DNA of 64,000 nucleotides, from positions 124,001 through 188,000 of the forward strand of contig JAJEHN010000025.1 in NCBI GenBank assembly GCA_022823665.1. Reading direction: 5' to 3'. Shown one piece after another: positions 28,396 to 36,880 of the stretch. Source of the stretch: Thermoanaerobaculia bacterium (GTDB lineage: Bacteria > Acidobacteriota > Thermoanaerobaculia > Multivoradales > Multivoraceae). The notes beneath the pieces are model-generated. The model did no database searches. It was not told the DNA's origin and saw only the letters and a list, made by a program, of their open reading frames with translations. Position numbers and translations under genes: made by a program. Positions within the stretch are counted from its first letter, which is position 1. Each line of letters begins with the position of its first letter.

Positions 28396-30156
28396 CTAAC
28401 CCGTAGTGCGCGGGAGGATACGGAACACTCCGTAGCCCGCCAGCAGGGCCGCGGCGCTGAACGCGGCGGCCTCCAGCCCGCGGCCGTAGAGGGCCATTCC
28501 AGTCCCGAACAGAGCGGCGTACACCGCGACGCAGCCGAGCATCCAGGCGAGCAGCGCCGCCGTGGCGCTCCCGGCCGCGTCCGGCCGCGTTTCGACGACC
28601 CTCCGCCAACCGGCGGCGAACGGGCGCACGCGGTCGTAGAACGATTGCAGCACCGCCGTCTCCGTCGGCCGCGTGGCCATCGTGATGCCGAACCAGACCG
28701 CGGTCGTGAGAGCGACGCCGAACAGGAGCTGCGCCGCGGCGGAAGGCAGCGCCAGGCCGACCGCCTCGTGGCCGAACTGGAACCACACGGCAACCGTGAA
28801 CGAGATGACCATCGCCGAGATCTCCGACCAGGCGTTGATCCGCCACCAGAACCACCGCAGCAGGAAGATCAGCCCGGTGCCAGCGCCGATCTGGAGCAGG
28901 ATCTGGAACGCCTGCATCGCGTTCTCCAGCCAGAGGGCGACGACCGCCGCCAGGGCAACCAGCGCGATCGTCGACAGCCTTGCGACCAGGACGTAGTGCG
29001 CCTCGCCGCGGCCCGGGCGAACGAAGCGCCGGTACACGTCGTCGACGATGTAGGAGGCGCCCCAGTTGAGATGCGTCGAGATCGTCGACATCAGCGCCGC
29101 CGCCAGCGAGGCGACGACCAGCCCGAGCAGGCCGTGGGGCAGGAAGACGAGCATCGCCGGGTAGGCGAGATCGTGCCGGATGATCGAGGGATCGAGGTGC
29201 GGAAACGCCTCGGCGATCGAGTCCAGCGTCGGGTAGACGACGAGTGACGCCAGCGCGACCAGGATCCACGGCCAGGGCCGGAGGGCGTAGTGGGCGATGT
29301 TGAACCACAGCGTCGCGCCCACGGAATCCCGCTCGCTGCGGGCGGCCAGCATGCGCTGGGCCGCGTAGCCGCCGCCGCCCGGTTCGGCGCCGGGGTACCA
29401 GGTGGACCACCACTGGACGGCGATCGGGATGAGGAAGGCGGTCGCCGCCGTTTCCCAGTCGGCGAAGTCGGGCAGCAGGGCGAGGCGCGCGGCGATGTCG
29501 GGGTTCGAGACGAGCCCCGAGAGGCCGCCGACGGCGGGATGCGCCAGCGCGTACCAGGCCGCCGCGACCGAGCCCACCATCGCGATGACGAACAGCATCA
29601 GGTCCGTGACGACGACGCCCCAGAGCCCGGAGGTGGCGGAGTACGCCGCCGTGACGGCGGCCGCCACGAGCACCGTCGTGTACTTGTCGGCGCCGAGCAG
29701 GACGCCGCCGATCTTGATGCCGGCGAGCAGCACGGCCGCCATGATCATCACGTTGAAGAACACCCCCAGGTAGACGGCCCGGAACCCGCGCAGGAAGACC
29801 GCAGCCCGCCCCGAGTAACGAAGCTCGTAGAACCCGATGTCGGTGAAGACGCCCGAGCGCCGCCAGAGCTTCGCGTAGAAGAACGTCGTGCACATCCCGG
29901 TGATCAGGAACGCCCACCACATCCAGTTGCCGGAGACGCCGCCGTTCCGCACCAGGTCCGTGACCAGGTTCGGCGTGTCCGTCGAGAAGGTCGTTGCGAC
30001 CATGGAGGTACCGAGCAGCCACCACGGCAAGTTCCGCCCGGCGAGGAAGAACTGCCCGGTGCCCGTGCCGGCCCGCCGGGCGAAGACGAGGCCGACCGCG
30101 AGTGCGAGCGCGCCGTAGGCGACGAGGACGGTCCAGTCGAGGCCGTTCAGCCTCAA
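28396..30156 (-). CDS. Sodium:solute symporter (SSS family)
   Basis: 586 residues with about 13-14 hydrophobic segments. The SSS signatures FFLAGRNLPWWLLGTSMVAT near residue 36 and GLVVASLAAALMSTISTHLN with its Na+-site Ser/Thr residues in TM8 are present. It starts at TTG 30156, which overlaps the TGA of the upstream nucleotidyltransferase gene (TTGA), so the two are translationally coupled. Its neighbours (enolase-superfamily dehydratase, nucleotidyltransferase) suggest uptake of a sugar acid or other organic acid by Na+ symport; the substrate is inferred from context only. Confidence 0.92.
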   Translation of the reverse strand: MRLNGLDWTVLVAYGALALAVGLVFARRAGTGTGQFFLAGRNLPWWLLGTSMVATTFSTDTPNLVTDLVRNGGVSGNWMWWAFLITGMCTTFFYAKLWRRSGVFTDIGFYELRYSGRAAVFLRGFRAVYLGVFFNVMIMAAVLLAGIKIGGVLLGADKYTTVLVAAAVTAAYSATSGLWGVVVTDLMLFVIAMVGSVAAAWYALAHPAVGGLSGLVSNPDIAARLALLPDFADWETAATAFLIPIAVQWWSTWYPGAEPGGGGYAAQRMLAARSERDSVGATLWFNIAHYALRPWPWILVALASLVVYPTLDSIAEAFPHLDPSIIRHDLAYPAMLVFLPHGLLGLVVASLAAALMSTISTHLNWGASYIVDDVYRRFVRPGRGEAHYVLVARLSTIALVALAAVVALWLENAMQAFQILLQIGAGTGLIFLLRWFWWRINAWSEISAMVISFTVAVWFQFGHEAVGLALPSAAAQLLFGVALTTAVWFGITMATRPTETAVLQSFYDRVRPFAAGWRRVVETRPDAAGSATAALLAWMLGCVAVYAALFGTGMALYGRGLEAAAFSAAALLAGYGVFRILPRTTG

Positions 30157-31103
30157 GCGGGTCTCCGGGACGCGGGGTCCGCAAACCAGTCGCCGAGGTC
30201 GCTCGGGTAGTCGCCGGCGGCGACGGCCTCGTTCAGAGTCGTGGCAACCGGGGGCAGGTCGCCTGGGTAGGTCAGACCCGCGGTGTGCTGGGTCATGGGA
30301 AGGAGGCGGACACGCGTGGATCCCTGCTGGACCAGGCCACCTACCACCTCGCTGAGCAGGAACTCGCTCGTCAGCGGATCGTCGAGGTTCGTCTGGAAGC
30401 TCGCGAAGGCGGCTTCGAGGAGACGAAAGATGGACGGTTGGAAGGCCCAGAGGTTCATCGAGCAGGGGCAGTCGGGGGCCAGCGGTCGAGCTTTTCCCTC
30501 GCCGTCGCGACCGACCAGACCAGTATCCGTCTCCCGTACGTCGTAGACCTCGTCGATTCCCTCCAGGGTCGAGTCGGAGCCGGCCGTGAGGATCCCCCGG
30601 TTGACGCCGCTAGTGCGGGATACGCCGGTGCGGTGGAGTTCATACGCCGCCAGGAAGTGCGAGTCTTCGCCGCCGTTTAGCAGCTCGGGGACCCGCCGGC
30701 CGAACGACTCGATCGCCCTCGGACCGTAGAAGTCGTCCGCGTTGACGACCAGGAACGGTTCGTCGATCTTGTCGCGCAGCGCGAGCACGGCGTGGCCGGT
30801 GCCCCACGGTTTCTCCCTGCCGGCCGGCGGCGACGCGCTGCCAGGCAGGTCGTCCAGGCTCTGGATCACGTAGTCGACGGGAACCGCCCCGCCGGCCTTC
30901 TCGGCGGCCCGGGTCATTAGCTGGTCGTTCCAGTCCGCCGACGTCACGAAGACCACCTTCCCGCAGCCGGCGCGGACGGCGTCGCAGATCGCGTACTCGA
31001 ACAGCACTTCGCCGTTCGGGCCGACCGGTTCGAGCGTCTTCGGACGACCGAACCTCGCCGAACGGCCGGCGGCCAGGACCGCCAGGGTCAGCCCGCGACT
31101 CAA
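30153..31103 (-). CDS. Sugar-phosphate-type nucleotidyltransferase
   Basis: About 316 residues, beginning at TTG 31103, which overlaps the TGA of the dehydratase gene. The N-terminus LTLAVLAAGRSARFGRPKTLEPVG carries the nucleotide-binding signature LAAGxxxRFGxxK of NTP transferases, and PFLVVNADDFYGP supplies the metal-binding Asp. The rest (ILTAGSDSTLEGIDEV, CSMNLWAFQPSIFRLLEAAF) fits proteins annotated as NTP transferase domain enzymes. It probably forms an NDP-sugar or transfers a nucleotidyl group. It lacks a hexapeptide repeat domain. The exact substrate is not recognisable. Confidence 0.85.
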   Translation of the reverse strand: MSRGLTLAVLAAGRSARFGRPKTLEPVGPNGEVLFEYAICDAVRAGCGKVVFVTSADWNDQLMTRAAEKAGGAVPVDYVIQSLDDLPGSASPPAGREKPWGTGHAVLALRDKIDEPFLVVNADDFYGPRAIESFGRRVPELLNGGEDSHFLAAYELHRTGVSRTSGVNRGILTAGSDSTLEGIDEVYDVRETDTGLVGRDGEGKARPLAPDCPCSMNLWAFQPSIFRLLEAAFASFQTNLDDPLTSEFLLSEVVGGLVQQGSTRVRLLPMTQHTAGLTYPGDLPPVATTLNEAVAAGDYPSDLGDWFADPASRRPA

Positions 31104-32347
31104 GCGGCTCGATGCCTCTCGACGACCGCCATGTCGAGCTCGACGCCCAGCCCGGGGCCGGTGGGCGGTTCGATGAAGCCGTTCTCGAACTTGATCGGCT
31201 CGACGAAGATGTCGCTGTGCAGGTCGTTCGTGTTGAACTCCTGGATCAGGAAGTTCGGCGAGCAGGTGTCGAGCTGAATCGCCGCCGACGCCGCGACCGG
31301 GCCGCAGTACATGTGCGGCGCGATCATCGCGTAGTGGGTCTCGGCCATGCCGGCGATCTTCTTCGCCACCAGGATGCCGCCGCACTGGCCGACGTCGAGC
31401 TGGATGATCTGGGCCGCCTGTTTCTCCAGCACTTCCGCGAACTCGAACATGTTGACCAGCCGCTCGCCGGTCGCGATGGGGATGTTCGTGTGCGCCGCCA
31501 CGCGGGCGAGTTCGTCGACGTTCTCGGGCGGCACCGGCTCTTCGAAGAAGAACGGGTCGAACTCCTCCAGGATGTCGGCGACGCGTAGCGCCACCGCGGT
31601 CGAGAACTGGCCGTGGGTGCCGACGCCGATCTCCAGCTCGTCGCCGACGGCGTCCCGCATGGCGCGGAAGATCGTTGCGACGTGGCGGATCGTCTTCAGC
31701 GAGTAGTCCCGCGGCGGCCCGGTGATAGGCGAGAACGGGTCGAGCTTGCAGCAGGTGATGCCGCGGTCGACCAGTTCCCGCGCCCGTTCGCCGGCGAGGG
31801 ACGGGTTGTCCCAGATGCCCGAGCTGTTCAGGTAGGCGTAGGCGCGGAGCTTGTCGTGGTATCTGCCGCCGAGCAGGTTGTAGACCGGCTGGCCGGTCGC
31901 CTTGCCGATCAGGTCCCAGCAGGCCATCTCGATGGCCGAGAACGCCGGCACACCGTACAGCCCGGGATGGCTGTAGTCGTGGAGAGTCGTCTTCATCCGC
32001 TGCCAGATCTTCTCCACGTCGAAGGGGCTTTCGCCTTTCACGAAGCGGTCGAACAGGTCGTTCAGCAGCTCGATCTGCGGCTTCAGGTTCGTGGCGCCAC
32101 CGGAGACACGCTCGCCCAGGCCGACCAGGCCCTCGTCCGTCCTGAGCTGGATGAACAACCACTTGCGATGTCCGATCGGCGGGTCGATGTTGTCGATCAG
32201 GATCGTCTCGAGTTCGGTGATCTTCATCTTCGACGCCTCGGAGTGTTGAGCCAGCGCGGCGGCCGCCTGCCGGGCCGCGGTCAGGCCGGCGCCGAGGCCG
32301 GCCGCCGCGATTCCCGCGCTGGAGAGGAAGCCGCGTCTCGTGATCAT
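31100..32347 (-). CDS. Mandelate racemase/muconate lactonizing enzyme family protein, Tat-type leader
   Basis: 415 residues from ATG 32347. A twin-arginine-like leader (MITRRGFLSSAGIAAAGLGA) precedes an enolase-superfamily core that starts MKITELETILIDN. The cap domain contains YGVPAFSAIEMACWDLIGKATG. The barrel contains IGVGTHGQFS, FFFEEPVPPEN and IPIATGERL, which provide the metal ligands, then IIQLDVGQCGG and the catalytic His in APHMYCGP. This arrangement resembles acid-sugar dehydratases of the GalD/RspA type. A Tat leader on such an enzyme is unusual and implies periplasmic action. First gene of the operon with the nucleotidyltransferase and symporter. Confidence 0.88.
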   Translation of the reverse strand: MITRRGFLSSAGIAAAGLGAGLTAARQAAAALAQHSEASKMKITELETILIDNIDPPIGHRKWLFIQLRTDEGLVGLGERVSGGATNLKPQIELLNDLFDRFVKGESPFDVEKIWQRMKTTLHDYSHPGLYGVPAFSAIEMACWDLIGKATGQPVYNLLGGRYHDKLRAYAYLNSSGIWDNPSLAGERARELVDRGITCCKLDPFSPITGPPRDYSLKTIRHVATIFRAMRDAVGDELEIGVGTHGQFSTAVALRVADILEEFDPFFFEEPVPPENVDELARVAAHTNIPIATGERLVNMFEFAEVLEKQAAQIIQLDVGQCGGILVAKKIAGMAETHYAMIAPHMYCGPVAASAAIQLDTCSPNFLIQEFNTNDLHSDIFVEPIKFENGFIEPPTGPGLGVELDMAVVERHRAA

Positions 32348-32410
32348 TGCAGGTGGTCTGACTCTACGCGCAGCACAATGACAGCACTGCGTGCTAGCAT
32401 TCGTCTCGCG

Positions 32411-32668
32411 ATGAGTTCCGTCATCACCGTTCGCGACATCGACCCGGGGGACAAGGCCTGGCTGAGGCAGGAAGCCAGCCACGTCGGCCTCTCGATGGAA
32501 GAGTACGTCCGCCGCCTGATCCACGAGAAACGCGAGAAGACGGAACGGCGCCCCAAGCCTTCCGAGGTGTTCAAGAGGCACTTCGGTCCGGAGCGCGGGG
32601 TCGAACTGCCGCCGCGCAGGCGGTACCGGCACAAGCCGGTCCGCTTCGCCGACGACGGTGAGGCGTGA
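32411..32668 (+). CDS. FitA/VapB-like antitoxin
   Basis: 85 residues. The N-terminal half (SSVITVRDIDPGDKAWLRQEA...LSMEEYVRRLI) is a ribbon-helix-helix DNA-binding domain of the FitA type. The C-terminal tail is basic and ends PVRFADDGEA, presumably wrapping the toxin. The TGA stop overlaps the GTG start of the PIN toxin (GTGA). Such pairs autoregulate through the antitoxin; an operator is expected in the short divergent gap before 32411 but was not identified. Confidence 0.88.
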   Translation: MSSVITVRDIDPGDKAWLRQEASHVGLSMEEYVRRLIHEKREKTERRPKPSEVFKRHFGPERGVELPPRRRYRHKPVRFADDGEA

Positions 32669-33141
32669 GCCCGCCCATCGAGTGGCTTCTCGACACGAAC
32701 GTCGTGTCGGAGATGATGCGTCCGCATCCTGAACCCCGCGTATCCGAGTTCCTGGACAGCATCGCCCCGGAGGGAATGGGACTCTCGCCCATCACCGTCT
32801 GGGAGATCCTCGACGGCATCGGTCGCCTCGATTCCGGCAAGCGCCGCGAGAACCTCGCCGCCCGGTTCCAGAATGTCCTGGACGAGTGCTTCGACCAGCG
32901 GATACTCGGCTGGACCGTCAACGACGCCCGGGCGTGCGCGCGGATCATGGAAGAGAAGCGGCGAAGGGGCGAACCGCTCGACGACCACATCCCGGACGCC
33001 TTTCTGGCCGCTGCGGCCGCGACTCGCGGCTTGACCGTTGTGACGAGGAACACGAGAGAGTTCCGCAACACTGGGGTGCCGGTTGTCGATCCGTGGGCGG
33101 AGTCGACACTCCTCCACGAGCGGTCACCATCCTCAGCATAG
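32665..33141 (+). CDS. PIN-domain toxin (VapC/FitB-like)
   Basis: 158 residues from GTG 32665. The acidic PIN residues are visible: IEWLLDTNVVSEM (first Asp), PITVWEILDGIGRLDSGKRR (Glu), and DDHIPDAFLAAAAATRGLTVVTRNTREF (Asp residues near the C-terminus). VapC toxins are Mg-dependent ribonucleases, often cutting tRNA. It is coupled to the upstream antitoxin. The length is slightly above the usual 130-145 residues. Confidence 0.92.
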   Translation: MSPPIEWLLDTNVVSEMMRPHPEPRVSEFLDSIAPEGMGLSPITVWEILDGIGRLDSGKRRENLAARFQNVLDECFDQRILGWTVNDARACARIMEEKRRRGEPLDDHIPDAFLAAAAATRGLTVVTRNTREFRNTGVPVVDPWAESTLLHERSPSSA

Positions 33142-33245
33142 ATCGCCGCGCGGAAGGAGGCCCGTCCGATGCGCACCGGTTTGCGCACAACGGCCCGTGG
33201 CAGGCACACTCGCAGTTCCCACGAACAACACAAAGGACGGAACGG

Positions 33246-34025
33246 ATGCTCGAACTCGGTCTTGAAGGCAAGGTGGCGATCGTCACCGGCGGCAGCGAGG
33301 GAATGGGGCTGGCGACGGCCCGGCGACTGGCCGGCGAGGGCGCCCGGGTCGCGATCTGCGCGCGGCGGGCGGAGCTGCTGGAGCAGGCCGCCGCCGAGTT
33401 GCGCGCGGTCGGCGCCGGCGACGTGTTCGCGCAGGCCGCGGACGTGACGTCGAGCAGCGACGTCGACCGGTTCATCGACGCGGTGACGGCCGAGTTCGGC
33501 GGAGTCGACATTCTCGTCAACAACGCCGGCGCCTCGGCGGCCCAGGGCCTCGAGGCGCTCGACGACGACGCCTGGCTCGCCGACATCCAGCTCAAGGTGA
33601 TGGGCGCGGTGCGCTTCTGCCGGGGTGTCGTGCCGTCGATGCGGGAGCGCGGCGGCGGCGCGATCGTCAACGCGACGATCGGCGGCGGCAAGGCGGCGCC
33701 GGCGCGGGCGCTGCCCACCAGCGTCACCCGGGCCGCGGGAATCAACCTGACGAAGTCGCTCGCCAACGAGCTCGCCGCGGACAGCATTCGCGTCAACACG
33801 ATCTGCATCGGCCTGATCAAGAGCGAGCAGTGGGTGCGCCGCGCCGCGAACCAGGGCGTCGACGTCGAGTCGGTCTACGAGGCAATGGGCAAGCGGGTCC
33901 CGCTCGGTCGCGTCGGCGAGGCCGAGGAGTACGCGGACCTGATCGCGTTCCTGGTCTCCGAACGCGGCGCCTATATCACAGGCACCGCAATCAACCTGGA
34001 TGGCGGCCTCTGTCCCGTCGTCTGA
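33246..34025 (+). CDS. SDR family protein with altered YxxxK site
   Basis: 259 residues, starting VAIVTGGSEGMGLATA, a normal TGxxxGxG cofactor loop, with NNAG at ILVNNAGAS. The catalytic Tyr-x-x-x-Lys position reads T-S-V-T-R in ARALPTSVTRAAGINLTKSL, so Tyr is Thr and Lys is Arg. The C-terminus (GTAINLDGGLCPVV) is typical of SDR enzymes. It may be a divergent but active oxidoreductase or a binding protein. It opens an apparent operon with the 2-hydroxyacid dehydrogenase, cyclase and hydrolase. Confidence 0.88.
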   Translation: MLELGLEGKVAIVTGGSEGMGLATARRLAGEGARVAICARRAELLEQAAAELRAVGAGDVFAQAADVTSSSDVDRFIDAVTAEFGGVDILVNNAGASAAQGLEALDDDAWLADIQLKVMGAVRFCRGVVPSMRERGGGAIVNATIGGGKAAPARALPTSVTRAAGINLTKSLANELAADSIRVNTICIGLIKSEQWVRRAANQGVDVESVYEAMGKRVPLGRVGEAEEYADLIAFLVSERGAYITGTAINLDGGLCPVV

Positions 34026-34056
34026 CCTACAGCAGTCCCCGGACAAGGAGCGCAAC

Positions 34057-35103
34057 GTGAAAGTAGCCATGCAGAAGAGCCCCTTCAACCGCGGGGATCT
34101 GTTCGAGGAGCAAGGCTTCGAGGTCGTGGAGGGCGTCTGCCGCTCGGAGGACGATCTGGTCGACCTGCTGTCCGACGCCGACGGCGCCCTGATCGGCGTC
34201 ATGCCGCTGACCACGCGCTCGGTGATGGAGAGCTGTCCGAAGCTCAAGGTGGTCAGCCGGCTGGGAGTCGGCGTCGACTCGATCGACCTCGACGCGGCGA
34301 CCGAGCTCGGCATCCTGGCGACCAACGTCCCCGGCTCGAACACGACCGAGGTGGCGGACCACGCGATGGCGCTGATGCTCGCGCTGACCCGGCGCGTCGT
34401 CGACGCCGCCGGCACGACACGCGAGGGCCGCTGGGGCCATCGGGAATCGATGCTCGGCCTCCTCACCGGCGCCCGGCGAATTGCCGGCCACACGGTCGGG
34501 ATCATCGGCTTCGGCAACATCGGCCGCGCCTTCGCCACCCGCGCCCGCGGCTTCGGCCCGGCCCGGATCATTGCCGCCGACCCCTACGTCGACCAGGTCG
34601 CGGCCGACCTCTACGGCGTCCGGATCGTGCCGCTCGAGGAACTGCTCGCCGAGGCCGACTACGTGACGATCCACTGCTCGATGACGGACGAGACGCACCA
34701 CCTGATCAACCGGGACACGCTGGCGCTGATGAAGCCGACGGCGCTGCTGGTCAACGCGGCGCGCGGGAAGATCGTCGACGGCGCGGCCCTCGCGGAAGCA
34801 CTCGCCGAAGGCCGGATCGAAGCCGCCGCGCTCGACGTAACCGAGAAGGAACCAATCGACCCGGACGATCCGCTGCTGAAGCTCCCGAACTGCATCGTGA
34901 CTCCGCACATCGCCGGGTTCTCGCCGGTGTTCCTCGGCGAGTGCCCCATCCGCCAGGCCGAGAACGTGATCCGGGTGCTTACCGGCCAGATGCCCCACGG
35001 CATCGCGAATCCGGAAGCGATCAAGACGATCGCCGTGATGCGGGCCAGCGACCCGGGGCGCTGGGAGGGAGTGCCGGACTTCTCGACGGCGCTGGCGTTG
35101 TAG
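34057..35103 (+). CDS. D-isomer-specific 2-hydroxyacid dehydrogenase
   Basis: 348 residues from GTG 34057, chosen because AAGGAG ends 6 bases upstream. The NAD-binding fold is HTVGIIGFGNIGRAFATRA. The catalytic triad is visible as Arg in LVNAARGKIVDG, Glu in LDVTEKEPI and His in IVTPHIAGFSP. The sequence is closest to D-3-phosphoglycerate dehydrogenase-like and C-terminal-binding-protein-like enzymes, without an ACT domain. It should interconvert a 2-keto acid and a D-2-hydroxy acid with NAD(H). It sits between the SDR and the cyclase in a probable catabolic operon. Confidence 0.93.
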   Translation: MKVAMQKSPFNRGDLFEEQGFEVVEGVCRSEDDLVDLLSDADGALIGVMPLTTRSVMESCPKLKVVSRLGVGVDSIDLDAATELGILATNVPGSNTTEVADHAMALMLALTRRVVDAAGTTREGRWGHRESMLGLLTGARRIAGHTVGIIGFGNIGRAFATRARGFGPARIIAADPYVDQVAADLYGVRIVPLEELLAEADYVTIHCSMTDETHHLINRDTLALMKPTALLVNAARGKIVDGAALAEALAEGRIEAAALDVTEKEPIDPDDPLLKLPNCIVTPHIAGFSPVFLGECPIRQAENVIRVLTGQMPHGIANPEAIKTIAVMRASDPGRWEGVPDFSTALAL

Positions 35104-35131
35104 CTGAACCTGGACCGAGGAGGAGAAGCCC

Positions 35132-35968
35132 ATGATGCGACGATCCGAACAACTCCCAGCCTGCCTCCTCGCCGTCCTGCTGCTCGCCGCCTGCGCCGCG
35201 CCGCCGGCCGAAGAAGCCGCCGCGCCGGCCGTCCCGGACGCGGAGTCCGTAGCCGGCTGGCGGATGATCGACCTCAGCCACGCCTACGGCGGCGACACGC
35301 TCTACTGGCCCACGGACACGAAGGGCTTCGCGCTCGACACGCTCGCCGAGGGCATGACCGACGCCGGCTACTTCTACGCCGCCAAGGAGTTCGCGACCGC
35401 CGAGCACGGCGGCACGCATCTCGACGCTCCCGTCCACTTCGCCGAGGGCGGCGACGACGTCGCCTCGATCCCGCTCGACCGGCTGGTCCTGCCGGGCATC
35501 GTGGTCGACGTCAGCGAATCGGCCGCGGCCGACGCCGACTATCTCGTGACCGCCGAAGACGTCCTCTCCTGGGAAGGCGAGCACGGCCCCGTGCCGGCCG
35601 GGTCGGCGGTGCTGATCCGCACCGGCTGGGCCTCCCGCTGGCCCGACGCCCTCGCCTACCTCGGTGACGACACTCCCGGCGACGCGAGCAACCTCCACTT
35701 CCCCGGCGTCGGCGAGGACGCGGCGCGCCTGCTGCTGGAGGAACGCGGCATCGGCCTGCTCGGCATCGACACCGCCAGCGTCGACTACGGCCAGTCGACC
35801 GACTTCATCGTCCACCAGATCGGCGGTGCCGCGGGCGTGCCGAACCTGGAGAACGTCGGCGACCTGACGGAGTTGCCGCCGACCGGCTTCCTGCTCGCGG
35901 CGCTGCCGATGAAGATCGAGGGCGGCACGGGCGCGCCGGTGCGGATCGTCGCGCTGGTCCCGCGGTAG
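35132..35968 (+). CDS. Cyclase/kynurenine-formamidase-like lipoprotein
   Basis: 278 residues with a lipoprotein signal (CLLAVLLLAACAAPP). The metal site is TAEHGGTHLDAPVHFAEGG, the HxGTHxDxPxH signature of the cyclase (PF04199) family, with a later GIDTASVDYG block. Members are Zn- or Mn-dependent hydrolases acting on amides or lactones, such as kynurenine formamidase and isatin hydrolase. Location in the periplasm or on the membrane is unusual relative to the cytosolic formamidases. An RBS (GAGGAGAAG) precedes the ATG pair. Confidence 0.92.
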   Translation: MMRRSEQLPACLLAVLLLAACAAPPAEEAAAPAVPDAESVAGWRMIDLSHAYGGDTLYWPTDTKGFALDTLAEGMTDAGYFYAAKEFATAEHGGTHLDAPVHFAEGGDDVASIPLDRLVLPGIVVDVSESAAADADYLVTAEDVLSWEGEHGPVPAGSAVLIRTGWASRWPDALAYLGDDTPGDASNLHFPGVGEDAARLLLEERGIGLLGIDTASVDYGQSTDFIVHQIGGAAGVPNLENVGDLTELPPTGFLLAALPMKIEGGTGAPVRIVALVPR

Positions 35969-36063
35969 TAGAGTCCGCTCTCGCACCCACAACACAACCC
36001 CAGGGAACCGGCACACCGGGGCCTGCGCTGCGCACGGCCGCGTCCCACCGAGAGGAGCAACTC

Positions 36064-36795
36064 ATGCGGTACACCACTTCAGTTCTTGCGGCGGCGGCCC
36101 TGCTGGCGCTGGCGGCGCTGCCCGCGGCGGCCGGGTCGATGGACGTCGACCTCAAGGCGTCCGACGGCACGATGCTCAAGGCGACCTACATGTCGCCCGG
36201 CAAGCCCGGTCCGGCGATGCTGCTGATCCACCAGTGCAACATGGACCGGAAGTCCTGGTCGGGCATCGCTTCGCAGCTCGTCGACGCGGGCGTCCACGTG
36301 CTGACGATGGATCTGCGCGGCTTCGGCGAGAGCGGCGGCGCCGGCATTCGTGAGGCCGGCGGGTTCCCGCCCTTCCTGCAGACGGCGTCCGGCGACGTCG
36401 ACATGGCGTTCGACTACCTCGTCAAGCAGGATGGCGTCGACGCCTCCCGCGTAGCGGCCGGGGGCGCGAGTTGCGGCGCGATGCTGACGGCCGATCTGGC
36501 CGCGCGGCGGGACGTGAAGGCGCTGATGCTGCTGTCGGGCCCGCCGAGTGAAGCGGCCGTGGCGAACATGGCGGCCAAGTCGGACCTGGCGGTCTTCGCC
36601 GCCGCGGCGACCGGCGACACGATCACCGCCGGCGTCGACAAGCAGCTCAAGGGCGCCGTCGACGGCTCGAAGCACCCGAACTCGACCGCCAAGATCTACG
36701 ACGGCCCCGAGCACGGCCTGCCGATGTTCGCGAAGAACGCGGACCTGGAACCGGCGTTGATCTCCTGGCTGAAGATGGAGCTGAAGGGCAAGTAA
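36064..36795 (+). CDS. Exported alpha/beta hydrolase (dienelactone-hydrolase-like)
   Basis: 243 residues with a signal peptide (LLALAALPAAAGS). The oxyanion-side HQCNMDRKSW, the nucleophile elbow GASCG (Ser) at about residue 137 and the catalytic His in GPEHGLPMF mark an alpha/beta hydrolase of the dienelactone hydrolase or peptidase-S9-like type. The RBS GAGAGGAG lies just upstream. It is the last gene of the SDR-dehydrogenase-cyclase set and probably hydrolyses an ester or lactone in the periplasm. Substrate unknown. Confidence 0.9.
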   Translation: MRYTTSVLAAAALLALAALPAAAGSMDVDLKASDGTMLKATYMSPGKPGPAMLLIHQCNMDRKSWSGIASQLVDAGVHVLTMDLRGFGESGGAGIREAGGFPPFLQTASGDVDMAFDYLVKQDGVDASRVAAGGASCGAMLTADLAARRDVKALMLLSGPPSEAAVANMAAKSDLAVFAAAATGDTITAGVDKQLKGAVDGSKHPNSTAKIYDGPEHGLPMFAKNADLEPALISWLKMELKGK

Positions 36796-36797
36796 AA

Positions 36798-36880
36798 CAC
36801 TGGGTGCGCGGGTCTTCTGACCCGCCTGCCGCCGGAGGCGGTTAGGAAACGCGCCGGCCGCAGGCCGGCACTTTCCTACC
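36798..36880 (+). repeat. Intergenic palindromic repeat with large terminal hairpin (copy 6)
   Basis: Head CACTGGGTGCGC and arms GGGTC-TTCT-GACCC at 36798-36825. They are followed by a hairpin GCCGGCC-GCA-GGCCGGC (36853-36869), extended by flanking GGTTAGGAAA and TTTCCTACC. It separates two convergent genes and its end includes the stop codon of the minus-strand dehydratase gene. It may act as a transcription terminator. Confidence 0.75.

Noticed and set aside
27449..30184. A single 911-codon frame that would merge the CHAD gene with antisense-phase DNA of the symporter
   Set aside because: Its first two-thirds is an out-of-frame reading of the SSS symporter; only the part from ATG 28354 has CHAD motifs.
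33829..33845. A match to the repeat head (TGGGTGCGCC) inside the SDR gene
   Set aside because: It encodes the conserved-looking residues QWVRRA in frame, has no following hairpin, and is explained by coding.
36839..36880. A classical Rho-independent terminator
   Set aside because: The hairpin is strong but no run of T follows on either strand, so it is recorded as a repeat with only possible terminator activity.
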